From: Ashinkailepas kermadecensis
Lineage: Eukaryota > Arthropoda > Thecostraca > Neolepadidae
DNA: 64,000 bases
Assembly (NCBI GenBank): GCA_034440615.1
Contig: JAOTOM010004018.1
Location: 147,640-211,639 of the forward strand
Direction: 5' to 3'
The stretch's first letter is position 1. Each line of letters starts with the position of its first letter. This document shows positions 13,745 to 25,600 of the stretch, one piece after another. A model generated the notes under the pieces. The model was not told the origin of the DNA. It made no database searches and saw only the letters and a list, made by a program, of their open reading frames with translations. Both the position numbers and the translations under genes were made by a program.

Positions 13745-14112
13745 CAGGGGAGGATACAGCGGGCACTGCAGGCATGTCCCCCCCCCTCCCCTCAATAGAG
13801 GTGGCACCTCTCCAGAAAGGCTCGATCGCACCCACTCCCCGACTCAACGGATCTTTCAGCCAGAGGCGCTCCTCGGAGAGGATTGGCGTCCCATTTGAGG
13901 GAAAAGGCACCTTCCCTGAGAGAAAAAGGCGTACACACCCCGGACCTCCTTTCGTGTGCTCGAGTGACACAACACCCCTCCCCGCTTAACAGATATTAGG
14001 CCGAAGACTCCAGGTGCTCCAGGTGCTTTCGCAGTGGCACCCCTCCAAATAGTTAACGCCCCTGCAGACAAGTGTCCCATCCCCTGTGTGACAATCCATG
14101 GATCCGCCCCTG
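13745..14112. mobile_element. Non-autonomous hAT (family C), copy 2, in LINE
   Basis: 368 bp with ends CAGGGGAGGATACAG and CCATGGATCCGCCCCTG, an imperfect terminal inverted repeat of CAGGGGCGGATCC type. Flanks CCTCCAAG (13737-13744) and CCTCCCAG (14113-14120) form a 7/8 8-bp TSD. CAGGGGCGGATC-type ends with 8-bp duplications are known for hAT elements. No coding. Body phrases (TCAACGGATCTTTCAGCCAG, GAGGGAAAAGGCACC) correspond to copy 1. Confidence 0.82.
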
Positions 14113-14475
14113 CCTCCCAGAGCTCAAACGGGCGTTACACCATGGGCGCTGTATAACCAATGCAGTTGATGCGCCCTAAAACCCAAATAACTAACTAACT
14201 AACGGGCGTTACACCGCCAGGTCGAGCGTATCTTGGCTGACGCGTGTGCCCGGCTGATGGACGAGCTGAAGATGCGCGCGATGCTGTTCGTCAAGCGAAA
14301 CGGCGGCCGCCTGGAGCATGTCCTGGAACTGGCAACTATTTCCACCGTGGGTCCTGTGGTGTGTTTTTAGATGAAATATGAGGATTCGAATGATATAATA
14401 TATATGGTTATATTCATGTGACCGATATGTTCATGTTATCACGGGTAACTTGTGTGGAATCCTTTCAGAATCACG

Positions 14476-14500
14476 ATATATATATACACACACACACACA

Positions 14501-14571
<71 letters not shown>
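14476..14571. repeat. (TA)n with (CA)n lead
   Basis: TATATATA, then about 14 bp of ACACAC, TATTTATA, then pure TA to 14571. Confidence 0.98.
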
Positions 14572-14575
<4 letters not shown>

Positions 14576-14599
14576 CTGTATTACCACCTTGCGTCCATT

Positions 14600-15610
14600 A
14601 TAATTACAAATCAACTGGGCAGTGTCCATTTAGAGACACTGGAATGCTGTTTGCTCCCTTAAATAACAAACTACAACATTGTGGGCTTTGCATCGAGTGC
14701 AAATGAATAGCCTTCAGTGTGCCTGGCGTACCCCTAAAACTAAAGACGTTCAGTGGATGGCAGCACACAGCCAAAATGCGCGCGCGGCCACTTTGCGGTG
14801 GTGGGGTTGCCGCACGGACGTCGGGGCGGGCGGGGGGGGGGGGGTGATTGATCAGCTGATGGCTGGGCAGTCCCAGACCGTCGCTAATGGACGGTGGCGC
14901 TGTCGCTGCCACTGGTGACCGACGAACAGACGACGTGTGCCGCTGGCAGCGCGAGCGCTGCGTCGACACACGACCGGGCCCTGGTCAGCGGCAAACGCGC
15001 CGGCCGGATAGTCAGCGCAGGCCTGTCCGGTGTCAGTCGTGGCTCGATGACCAGCTGCCCCGCTTCGGTGGCAAACTGGACGTTCTGCTCGTGGACTCTG
15101 CTCATCTGTCGGCGTGATCTCACAGACGAGGCGCCGCTGAGCCCTCTCTGTGTGTGCCAGGAATGCAAATGTCGGTGCCAATGTGAAGCGGCGATGCTCA
15201 GGCTCAGAGGCGGACGGAACCTGACACTTGCTGGGAGTGTCCGCACCCTGGCAAAGACCCTGGCATAGTGTCCGCACCCTGGCAAAGACCTGGCAAAGTG
15301 TCCGCACCCTGGCAAACTGCACGCACATGAACCACAGGAAACGCGTGAGATCTGACCGGCGCCCTAGTAACTGCACGCACCCCAACCGGGGGAAACGGGA
15401 GAGATCTGACCGTCCCCCCCCCTGGTAAATATGTGTGAAGGAGAGGGAGGTGGCACGCTAGCCAACCAGAGAATGACGGAGCACGGTCACCAGCAGCACA
15501 AGTTGTCGGTGTTGTCACACGGAGAGCATTTGCAATAATATCCACGAAACGGATGGGCCATCCATCAGCGATGTTTGCGTCCGCGCGCACGAAAAGCCAT
15601 TCTTATCTCG
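14600..15610. other. GC-rich segment with open frames on both strands, not recognised
   Basis: GC-rich sequence with a 13-base G run at 14832-14844. Minus-strand frames 14852-15385 and 14884-15315 and a plus-strand frame at 14894-15268 overlap and show no domain. Part of the length comes from the tandem repeat at 15232-15330. I do not call a gene. Confidence 0.35.
15232..15330. repeat. ~29-bp tandem of TGTCCGCACCCTGGCAAA
   Basis: TGTCCGCACCCTGGCAAAGA occurs three times with short spacers. A looser fourth-type unit (ACTGCACGCAC) continues to about 15390. Confidence 0.85.
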
Positions 15611-15619
15611 GGAGTGCTT

Positions 15620-17960
15620 GGGAACCATGCCAGTAGCTACAAAGCCTGTAACGCCTAGTATGCACGCAGGTCCCACTGCCGTGGTTTCTGATATGAATGC
15701 CTCAGCTTCCTCAACTATATTATTCCAAGAATGCTCTGACCGGCAGCTGAGGTGTCCAGCAAACTTGGCAATGTTGAGGTTAGGAGTGCAATAAAGGCGC
15801 TGAGCAGTTCCAGGATGCTCCCCTTCAAAGCTGCGATACTAAAGGTCACCCACTCGATGTCTTTGAGACTTTGTGCTCATCAAAATGACGTGGAGGATGA
15901 CCCGCTATGAACTACGTATTGTGGAGCAGCGATGTCTGCTACTTTATCTGAACGGCCAGGCTGTTGTTGCAGAGAAGAGCAGTGGCATTGACCTTGAGGA
16001 GTGGACTTCACTTCTGCATGTTGTTCACCAACTTCACCCATCAGCTGGAACTGGTCGGATTAGAGAATATCCAAGGGGACGCGCTTTGCGTCAAACCGGA
16101 CGACATTGTGCAGCACCAGTGGCGATACAGCAGGGAAATTATCGCACACAATTGTAGCTTGCCAAGAGTCGGGCACCACGTCTGATATTAAGCATTATAC
16201 AAATAACTATGCACATCATTCGCCAACAAGTAAAGCTTCGTTGGCAAGCTTTTTTCCGGCGCCCCGGCTGCTTTCGTGGTGAGCGCAGAGCCGTCCGGCT
16301 GTGTCGCTTCACCAAAACCATCGGCTTGAGCAGATGATCCGGTACCACACATTCTGGCCGGGCAGAGTTTATTCGGCGGTATGGCAAGTGAGGCCAATTT
16401 GCTAGTGCAAAGCTAGCCACAATCCTTCACGGGATCTCCCAATCGCTTTGGAGGGTTTGGACAGAATACATCGGTCGCATGTTGGAAAATATTTTCAATT
16501 GGTCATTTGTATGTTTTATGAATTGCTGAGATAATGCATACAACTGTGTCTGGATTTGGGGAAGTACACAGCATGCAAGAGCATAGCAAAGGCTCACATC
16601 CAAATAGTGATCATGAACTGCTATTTCCTCTCATCCCCATTTCGAAATGCTTGCTGTGCCACTAATATAAATATATTGGTAGTGTTTTTTTAGTGACTTT
16701 GTGATGTTGGGCTGAAATGTACCGTGTATGGCCTTAGCATGTCAAGGACATCACGTTAGTGGTAAAATCATTCCGAGAAGCAAATTCAAATCACGGTAAA
16801 TTCGTTAAGAGCGTCGTATTTTGCAACGCGAAGGCGTACAATTTACCCCGAGTGGCTGGCCAGCTACCGTGCCATTCATAGGTGGAGTTTTCTCAAAGGA
16901 ATCCGCACTGCGGAAGTGTGATTTGAGACCTTTTCTTCGTGGAACATCATAGACGTAGTGCTAACTCGTCGGAATTATGCGCGTTGCATTGGCGGCGCTG
17001 AGCAAATCTGCATCAACAAAATGGTCACGCATGCTCTCAAATTCTGACACATTTTCCGGTCTAAAAAGAAGCTTAGAGCCTCCCCCCCCCCCCCCCACAC
17101 ACACACACAAATGTACGGCATACTCGGTCATTTTCAGACACGCTTTCCTGACGAAAAATATGTTTATAAGCTCCCCTCCCCTCACTACCCTCCCCAAGAA
17201 ATAAAAAGAAAATATCACCCGGGGCACTTCTATTTCTGGGTATCATTGCCAAAATTAAGATTTGTTTTTCGGTGAAAGAACCTAATTACGTCCTAATTTC
17301 ATACAGATTTGATGAGCTCCACCAAACATCAACATTGGATCTTTGTGACGCTGTTAGTGTTCTGAGATTATGCAGGGCAGAATCCACATCGTTTCCCGCC
17401 TCACCCATTAGCTGTCCGCCACAACAAGAGCTCATCGATCCATTAATCCAGTGTTTATGGCAAAATGCCACACTGTCATAATTATCCCGGCATCGACCGC
17501 CGTTCGGTCTACGTGACTCCGCTTCTGATCCATTGTCTCTGCCAGTGGAAGGGGGTAGCCAGAGCTGTCACGCAGTTAATTCTCCGGGCTCATTCCCAGC
17601 GAAATGTGCTCATCACGTTCCGGCAGCAGACCTGACGCGAATAAGTCTCCTTTCGAGACGTAGTTGAGCAGGAGTCCGGCGGCGTGATGTTCCAGGAGTT
17701 TTTATTGGAGGCAGTGGGTTCGGTAGATAACGAGAAGTTTTGACTGGGAGCCACTTAGTTAAAAATGTTCCATTTTACACTAAACGTAAGGCCACTCTGA
17801 AATCACGCACGCCTGCATTCTCCGGCCATTCACACTGGTCCTCTCCTCCAAATGTGCTAAGTTAAGCATCGCGGGGAGGGAGGAGGAGGTGGGAAAGTGA
17901 GAGCTCACTGCCGGGGCCACTATCCCACATCTAAAATGTTAGGGCAGACCTGGCGTCCAC
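15620..17960. other. No confirmed gene; a few unrecognised exon-like frames
   Basis: A plus-strand frame at 15873-16185 and a minus-strand frame at 16139-16420 lack known domains. At 17272-17481 a plus frame follows a TTTCATACAG acceptor-like site but encodes nothing I recognise. A 15-base C run lies at 17082-17096, followed by (AC)n. The rest is neutral single-copy-looking sequence. Confidence 0.35.
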
Positions 17961-17967
17961 ATATGCA

Positions 17968-18011
17968 TACAACATATATTTATATATATACACACATATA
18001 TACACACACAG

Positions 18012-18088
<77 letters not shown>
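17968..18088. repeat. (TA)n microsatellite with CACACA/GACACACA lead
   Basis: TATATATACACACATATATA and ACACACAGACACAC precede about 70 bp of pure TA. Same architecture as 14476-14571. Confidence 0.97.
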
Positions 18089-18090
<2 letters not shown>

Positions 18091-18504
18091 TATTAACAGG
18101 GCTCACTGTTCCATTGGAGCCAACCTCCTGAAATACCATTGATGTTATTCTGATCTCCTAATAATTTTGATTACCTTTTAAGCACATTCACGATGGAGCT
18201 GTAGAAAACAGAAATCAATATGTGAAAGAAAACAGTTTTCTTGTCGGCCCGTAAATTTCGTATGTATGGACACAATTCAGCCTGCTAAATACACGAGCAG
18301 CCAGCAAAGCGGAATGCATGACCAAAAAGAATGGCGAAGTCTCCGGCTTAACACGCGCCCTGGAGGGCCTCTGAAAATTACGCGCACTGGAGGGGGGCGG
18401 ATTCCGCTCCCCCCCCCCCCCTAAGATCTCCGCTCCTATTAAAGCAGGAGGAACGAAATTCGCAGGGTGGATGGGTACTGTAGTGAACTCTATTGTGTGC
18501 AAAT

Positions 18505-18975
18505 TTCATGACTTTAGGTCAATATCTTCAAGGTCAAATGAGGTCACATTTGTCAAAAATGTTCTTGTTTTGCGTGGCTTGGCTTGCCATTGTTATGGAT
18601 CTCTGTGATTGTGTTTAAATGCTCCAAAATTGGCATCAATGATGTTTTGGACATTACTAATGATGCAATACAGATGCTAGACCCGACATTTGACCTCAGG
18701 TCACCTATATAGCAGCACTTTATCAGGTCAGTTACATGTTCCAGTTACCGGAACCGGGCCGCCCGCCCGACTGCTCAGTCGGGCAGCTCGGCGCAATCGG
18801 CTTCGCGAAGAAAGGAGTGAAGTACATGACTAAAGTATGGAAACGCAATGACAAACAGTACAAATGACAAACAGTAGTGCATTTATGACATCATTCCAGT
18901 TGACCAAGTTTGGTTCCATTAACCTGTCATGAACTTGACCGGACTTGACCTCGGTGACCTAACATGACCTTAAAA
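18505..18975. other. Cluster of AGGTCA/TGACCT half-sites
   Basis: Hexamers AGGTCA or TGACCT appear repeatedly: about 18514, 18531, 18541, 18697-18703, 18725, and 18948-18970. Related text occurs near 30545-30600, so the cluster is probably part of a dispersed repeat rather than a regulatory region. AGGTCA is the nuclear-receptor half-site (established), but function here is not shown. Confidence 0.4.
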
Positions 18976-19543
18976 ATATATAGCATATCAATATACATCA
19001 AACAAGTCGCTAGTGTTTCCAAGAACACTTCCCTTTTGCGGATATACGGGAAGCGCATCAGCGCCGATTTTTTTAAACTTTAACGGCCCCAAACTAAAAA
19101 AAAAAATCCGTCGATTTCCATTTTTCTTGCTTTAAACGACGCGCCGGTCATTTCTAAGCAGGTACGCAGAAAATCGCGTATATCGACCGGTAAAATCTGC
19201 AGTTATGTACGAAAAACCGGAGGGGTGGGCGGATTTCGCCCCCCTCCCGTGCGCGTGTTAACTGGCTTCGTGCGAAATTGACGTCACTCGTCAGAACCCA
19301 CCCCATCACCGACTTGTCGCGACTGGCCGTCCGGGCAAGGATTTCCAGCACTGCTTGCACCAAAAGACGGCACTATTAAGCATCACTAATGCGCACACGT
19401 ACCTGGACATCCTCACCGAAAGTGCACTTCTGCAATTTCAACCGGCCAGATTCCGCCGCACCGGCCGTTCCGCCGCGAAACACAGCAGCAAAATGTCAAC
19501 GCCCCATTAGCATGACCAAAAGCTTTCAAAGAACTCCAATGCA

Positions 19544-20098
19544 CTAACGAAACGACATTAGCGGCGGCTGCTCGCCGCTCGACACTTCAATTGAGTCGTG
19601 ACCTGTGGCGTCCACCGACGCCGTCCGAGGGAGCGCCCCGGCGCCGAACGCCTGTCGTGCGCGGCGCCGAGGTTCCGAGACGACAACAACAGCGCGTGAC
19701 CAGATCGTCGAGCGCGACGCCCGCTCACCGATCGTGTACGTCGTCTGATCGATCCTGAACGTGGCGCTCTTGCACTTCTTGAGCGGCCTCGGTGCACTGG
19801 CGGCCATGGCGATGGCGGCGGTGACAGCGGCAGCGACGGCGGCGGTGGCGGCCGCGTCGGCGGCGACGCTCCCCTCTCGCGGCGGCTCGACGGCGAGTAC
19901 TGGCACGGCGGCGCCGCAGGCGGCGGCGGCGGCCGCCGCCAACGTCTCCGCTGACGTTATCGAAGGCCTAACGCACGGCGGCAGATACACGGCCTCCCGG
20001 TGCCCTGTCGGTGTTGCGGCAGCACGCACGAATGCCGAGAATCGGATGTAGTGTGTAAAAAAATGCGGAGTTCTTAGTCCTCCTATTGTGGAGATCAA
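19544..20098 (-). CDS. Candidate GC-rich coding exon, Ala-rich, unrecognised
   Basis: A 184-codon minus-strand frame. The first half is dominated by Ala runs (TLAAAAAAACG, AAVAAAVTAAIAMAAS), then PLKKCKSATFRIDQTTYTIG, then a Ser/Arg-rich tail to a stop. After the TIG the DNA reads GATCG|GTGAGCGG, a strong 5' splice-donor match, so the true exon may end at 19729 with translation from the internal Met of MAASAPRPLKK. Everything after it would then be intron. Ala runs from GCG/GCC repeats also arise by chance in CpG-rich DNA, so this may be non-coding. No domain is known to me. Confidence 0.3.
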   Translation of the reverse strand: MISTIGGLRTPHFFTHYIRFSAFVRAAATPTGHREAVYLPPCVRPSITSAETLAAAAAAACGAAVPVLAVEPPREGSVAADAAATAAVAAAVTAAIAMAASAPRPLKKCKSATFRIDQTTYTIGERASRSTIWSRAVVVVSEPRRRARQAFGAGALPRTASVDATGHDSIEVSSGEQPPLMSFR

Positions 20099-20219
20099 GT
20101 TGACACTCGCAGAGTTTTTCTGAGAATACTCTTTAGCCTTTCAAATAATCGTGTTCGAAGGTGCAAGGCTTCCCTGTTTTTTTTTAGGTAATTCAACTAA
20201 TTCGTGAACATAATTCATT

Positions 20220-20880
20220 CAAGTCAATCAGGTCACCAAGCAAGGAAGGTCGAAATAATACAAGGCGTGCTAACCAACGTGCTTGTTGACTTACCTGATA
20301 TGGGGAGGGGATGGCCCAGTGGTTAGGTTGTTGAGTTCTGGGTACCAAAGGTCCCGGGTTCAACACTCGCACCACTCGGGACATTTCCCAATCCCTCGGC
20401 CAACCGTTGAAACAGTGTGGGCGGCGCCATTAGCCGTGAACGTGCATAAAGTGCGTCGCGAACAACCCAATAAACAAACAAGATTTACACGATATATTTC
20501 CCAAGATCTAAAAGTTCCGAAACATTCAAGGTTCAATCATCCCAAACAAACATACAAAACAATTATCCCACAGCTCGAAATGGATGCTTACCTAAAAATA
20601 ACGAAAGTATGAAATCATAGCTGCAGGTCAGATTACGAGGGTAAACATGTGTGATGAAGTCAAAACAAGGGAGATCGATGTCATGAAAGGCGCTCTAACC
20701 GACGTGGTCGTGGACTTATGTAAGATATTTACCAAGATGTAAAGGATTGCGAGCATTCAAGGTCAAGCATTCCAAACAATCATTCCAAATAAGCATTTCA
20801 AAGTTAAAAAATTACTGCTTACATCAACGACCCAAAAAGCACCAAAGCTATGAAAAAGTCATTTGAGGCCAGGTTCGATG
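20220..20880. repeat. Tandem duplication of a ~220-bp segment, first copy carrying a SINE
   Basis: 20220-20640 and 20658-20880 share the same run of phrases: CGCTCTAACCGACGTG..., GACTTATG...GATAT, CATTCAAGGTCAAGCATTCC, GCTTACATC..., AGCTATGAAA.... In the first copy a SINE interrupts between GACTTACCTGATAT and TTTCCCAAGATC; the second copy serves as the empty site. Confidence 0.8.
20302..20484 (+). mobile_element. tRNA-derived SINE (family S2) with ~11-bp TSD
   Basis: Flanked by TTACCTGATAT (20291-20301) and TTACACGATAT (20485-20495), 9/11 identical. The head has an A-box-like GGCCCAGTGGTTAGG and a B-box-like GGGTTCAACAC. The tail is GAACAACCCAATAAACAAACAAG. A body GGCGGCGCCATTAGCC separates them. 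Size 183 bp. It resembles family S1 in plan (A box, B box, CG-rich body, ACAACC tail) but differs in sequence. Confidence 0.83.
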
Positions 20881-21480
20881 CTAAGCATATTGTATGTGAA
20901 GGGTTTGCATGCATGTCTTTGTGGTTCAGTAATACATACAGAAGTGGGCTGATCGTTCCGAACAATGTTCTCTGCTGGTGTCGTAGCCCATATAGTATGT
21001 CACATAAATATTGCCAACAGCTCTCCGAAAGTATGGAGCTTCCCCATAAATCCCCCGAAATCATGCAACTTACGTGTGCCGTGAAATGCGACCGGATCAG
21101 AGTTCATTAAGGGAATCTTGCACGCGGATGTGCTTGGCATTGCAAGAAACGTTGCGCACGACAAAACGTCAAGACGTAAAGTCCTGAAGCATGCCATCGC
21201 CAATTTTTCTTCCAGATAGGTAGATGTCACACACGTTTGGTCTTGCATTGCTCTCATTGCTTTCTGCTTTCTGGCGTTGCTCTTCAGCTTTCCGATCTGG
21301 CTTTCGGTCCCCACATTTTCCACCTGTAGTCAGAATGCAGAGCCCGCACTCCTGACTCACGGAATTCGGAATCACGGAATAGATCGGCTCGCCGGCTGGC
21401 TTCACTCGCTCTCATGGCATTCCTTTCCCGCCAGATCTTTGCATCGACCAAGTGTATCGTCTCTGTTCAGTTACAATACA
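20880..21480. other. Non-coding, nothing recognised
   Basis: Short overlapping frames on both strands (20850-21405) with no domain. No SINE or TIR signature. Confidence 0.4.
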
Positions 21481-21487
21481 ATATATA

Positions 21488-21490
21488 AGG

Positions 21491-21535
<45 letters not shown>

Positions 21536-21574
21536 CATATACATGTACATATATATGTACATATACATATGCAT

Positions 21575-21635
<61 letters not shown>

Positions 21636-21692
21636 TATACATATGCATATACATATACATATACATATACATGTACATGTACACGTACAAGC
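21488..21692. repeat. Compound (TA)/(GT)/(TACATA)n microsatellite
   Basis: In order: TATATATG, about 28 bp of GT, TACATA/TGTACA hexamer mix, about 50 bp of pure TA, then another TACATA/TGTACA block and GTACACGTACA. The flanks are partly mirror-symmetric about the TA core. Confidence 0.97.
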
Positions 21693-22094
21693 GCTCCGCC
21701 GCCAATGCAGTATTTGTTCAGCTAATTAAGCCTACTTGTGCACAGATTGGTGTACATACTGTTGGAATTTCTTAGCATGAGCTAAAGGATGTGGTACAGC
21801 ATATGCCAAAGGACATTCGTCGGCACTAAAATCGGTGGTGGACGCCACGAATGCAGCCCAGGGGCGATTGTCGCTCCAGGGACGGTTGACTTCCGGGAGT
21901 GCTGAAGGTTCGTGGGAATAGCGGGAGATTGAGCAAGTGGGTCAAGCAATACTTTCGCCTTAGGGGCTGAAACCTGTGTGGGAGGACTTGGCCGTTTCTA
22001 TGTCTTCAGCCACAGCCTACTCCCCCTGTTGGCGACCGCCCTGCCACCGAGTCCTGGCGGCCCATCCTACCGCACAGGTTCGTGAACATATTGG

Positions 22095-22444
22095 TGGAAT
22101 CTGTGGTCCGTCGGGCCAGAGCAGAAGCTGGAATCTGTGGTTAGTCAGGTCAGAGCAGAGGCTGGAATCTGTGGTTAGTCAGGTCAGAGCAGAGGATGGA
22201 ATCTGTGGTTAGTCAGGTCAGAGCAGAGGCTGGAATCTGTGGTTAGTCAGGTCAGAGCAGAGGCTGGAATCTGTGGTTAGTCAGGTCAGAGCAGAGGATG
22301 GAATCTGTGGTCCGCCGGGTCAGAGTAGAGGCTGGAATCTGTGGTCCGTTAGTGAATCTGTGGTCCGTCAGTGAATCTGTGGTCCGTTGAGCCAGAGCAG
22401 GGGGTGGAATCTGTGGTCCGTCGGGCCAAAGCAAAGAGGGTGGA
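22095..22444. repeat. 34-bp minisatellite, ~9 copies plus truncated units
   Basis: Unit TGGAATCTGTGGTTAGTCAG plus GTCAGAGCAGAGGC. GGTCCGTCGGGCC is an alternative core in the first and last units. Two shortened units (TGAATCTGTGGTCCGTTAG) lie near 22350. It lies just beyond the 3' end of the antisense LINE. Confidence 0.93.
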
Positions 22445-22639
22445 ATAGAGTATTTGCGTTTGGGCAGGTCGGGTGTGTCCTTGTCTTCACAGGCATGATT
22501 TATTTTGTTGTTCGGCTATAACCGTTAACTGGATAATCGCCTTTGTCGTGTTGTGCACTTAGTTCCGCAAACAACCATCAGAGGCGCGCTAGTGTCGCGC
22601 TCAGTACGGAATAGTGCAAACTTCAACCGATTCGCGCTA

Positions 22640-25600
22640 ATGGAAAGTTTGTTCATATACAGTTTTTGGTGGATATTTGACATCTACTATGGCACGGGCA
22701 CCATAATATCGCATCGGTAGTTGTTTTTGCGAGAAAAAAGTACTTGATGACACACCCCATTGTTGATCTACTGAGAGATGATAGTGAATGTTGAGAAATT
22801 GCGAGATGATTGGGTGTTTTCTTTTTGTTGCGTGAATAGTGGAATACCTTGTAATGATGATTTTTGAGTCGGAGCTATAATAGTGTTGCATGTTCGAATG
22901 TTTGATTGTTTTGTATGCTGTGTGAATAGCGTATAGCTCTGCTGTGTAGATGGATGCAGTGTCTGGCAGACGGCCGCAGAGTAAGACTATTGGCGACGAG
23001 TTCTTTGAGTAGAGTACCTTCGCCGCGCCCGTCTGCCTTGGTGTATGCTGTATGGAGTCATCGGTGTAGACGATGTCGTAACATGGGTGTTGCGCTGTGT
23101 ATTCTAAGAACAGCTGTTGAACTTCGCTGCAGTGTCAGTGTGCCTGAGTTTGTCTATTGGGAAGTGATTGGGGAGCGGTGGTTGTTTCCACCATGTTGTA
23201 AGTTGTGACAGTGGTGCGATGTTCGGTAGTGTGAGGTTAAGTGATGTGGCGAGTATTTGGATTCCGCAACCAAATGCAATTTTTAGCCGTAATTGCTGCG
23301 TGCTACAACTTGATGCCTGTGGGAAGAGCATTGTGTAAGTCCTTCGGTGCATGGGTGATTGGCGATGAGTTGTGTTTTGTAGTGGTATCTGAGTAGCGCT
23401 TATATGCGTCTGCACTGTAATGGTGCTATGTTGTTGTGTATATGTAGTGCTAGTGTTGGTGATGCTTTGTATGCTCCTGTTGCGATTCTAAAGAGTGGTG
23501 TTTCGATAGAGTTCAGGGTGTTGAGGTGTTCTTGCGCTGCGTTTTCAAAGAGTATTGGGCCGTATTCGGTATTCCATGTAGGATCGAATGATGGATTTGC
23601 ATAGTGTTAAGAATGTTTGTCTGTCCGCTCCCCAGTCTGTACCTCAGAGTGCCCTGAATAGATGGATGCGTTTTTGCGTTTTGTATGGATGTATAATATG
23701 TGCGCTCTGGAGGTGAGCTTTCTGTCTAGTGATAACTTCTTTTTTTAATTGCTGATTTGCTGTAGTATAATGCTATTACCGACATTTAATGGTGGTGCAT
23801 CTGTGCGTGTACAGTAGCCGAAGAGGATGCATTTGGATTTAGATGCAGATATGTGTAAGTTGAGTGTTTTGAGTTGTTTCTGTATGTCGTTTAGTGCGCT
23901 TTGTATGGTTCTTAATGCGTGGTCCGGCATACGTTCCGATGTACAAAATGCGATGTCTGCGTATATTGGTATTTTAACCGAAGGGTAGTGTGAAGAGAGT
24001 ACTGAGTTAAGTCCAAGAATAAAGAAAAGGGAGACAAGAACCAAACCTTGCATTAGTCCTGTCAATGCGTGTTAAATTTCGGAGGTGTATGCCGCCTATT
24101 TTTACCTTGGATGATGCAATTTAGAAGATAGAAGTTGAGGCATTTGGCTAGTCTGCCTTGGATGTTGATGCTTTGCAGGTGTTGTAGTAGTGCGGAGATG
24201 TTGATTGTGTCGTATGCCTGTTTTATATCTAGAAAGACGGAGGATGTGCATTTGCGCCTGGCCGCCGTCTCCTGGATGCTTGTGATGAGCAGTGCGATGT
24301 TGTCCAGACAGTTGCACCCAGGTAGAAAACCGGATTGGACAGGGAAAATAAGCTGTTCGTTTTGGATAAGGCATAGGAGACTTTTTCACCATGTGTTCGA
24401 AAAGTTTGTGGAGACAGCTGGTTAAGGCGATGGGGCGGCACGAGTCAGAAAGCTCTTGGTTTCTCCCGAAGCATTGGTTTTCGGAGTGTTATATGAACAG
24501 CATGAAGCCACGATTTCGGTAAGGTTTGTGTTGTGCGGGCAGCGTTGTATGTGTTTAATAGGATGTTGGGAGATTGTTGCGATGTGTTTGAAAATTGCAC
24601 AATTTACGCCGTTTGGGCCTGTGCCTGTGCTTGCCGTCGCTAAGATTGTTAGTTGTAGTTCATTTATGGTGAATATGTCATTGTAGTGTTGATGTTGATA
24701 ATCTGTGGGTGTTGGGTATCGCGTGTGGTAGTGTTGCTGACCTAGTGTGGTAAGTGGTTGCGAAGATGTCTACTATGCGTTGTGGATCTGTGGTCATGTT
24801 GTGTTGTTATAGTGCAATTGCTTTCTTGGGTGGTCGTTGTTGTCGTTGAATTAATTGCAGTAGAGATGGAATTTCGCCAAGAGGTGTGAATCTATTCAAA
24901 GTTGTGCAAAAATCGTGCCAGGATTGTTTCCTTTTAATTGTTTTAATTGTTCTTGTGCAGTGTGCTTTGAGTCGATTGTAATTGGACAGTGTATCGGGTG
25001 TTGTGTCGCTCGTATCGGTGGTGTCCGTGGTTCCTCACGCCGACCACCAGGTGGCACTAGTCGTCCCACCAGGAGCCGCGCAAGGTTTGTGTTGGTGGTG
25101 TGGTTTGGCAGCCTGAATGTGTTTGTTGTTCGTCGGATGAAATTAGAGAGGGTGGAGGTAAACGTTTGGAAAAACTCAGATAATCTTTCCAAACGTGTGT
25201 CCCTTGTGCGTTTTTGGATTCCACGTGGGGTGGTTGGGTGGTGAGGAAACGTCCACATGAAGTTTGGAGAAAGTGATTCTGACGGGGATATGATCATTAA
25301 ATAGAGGGTCAGAGGCGGCATTCCATTGGAGGTAGAGGTGTAGGAGTGAGGATGCGTGGATGATATCGGGTGTGGTGTGCCTGTGATGTGACACGGTAGG
25401 TGTGAGGATGTGAGGGTGATGTCGGGTGTGGTGTGCCTGTGATGTGACAGGGTAGGTGTGAGGATGTTAGGGTGATGTCGGATGTGGTGTGCCTGTGATG
25501 TGACACGGTAGGCGTTACATATGTCGGTGTTCCGGTGTTCAGTGCTGCGAAGTTGCGTAGAGCCGCATGTCGGCAAGCGTTCTGGCCGTAGTGTCTTGTC

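Larger units (their letters stand above)
11660..14201 (+). pseudogene. Decayed I/LOA/R1-type LINE (RT region to 3' end)
   Basis: Shifting plus-strand frames give the reverse-transcriptase landmarks in order: PFTLQDLNF and TTAGHDD (11665-11740), LPILKRDTDPALPQSY (11863-11915), SSRSTIANLIDV (12340-12380), DAINISAITQHL (about 12410), LMQGSV(V)TPLLF (about 12570), TYTDITIWTSQG where YADD is expected (about 12655) and LLGVTLDT (about 12870). A post-RT RPILQYSS stretch lies at about 13400. The 3' end is an (AACT)n tail at 14190-14201. Frameshifts and stops are many. Three insertions interrupt it: a duplicated block (11943-12335) and two hAT elements. The endonuclease is not recognisable. It is related to the antisense LINE at 22.6-26.1 kb (both have ..INISA..QHL). 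Confidence 0.8.
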
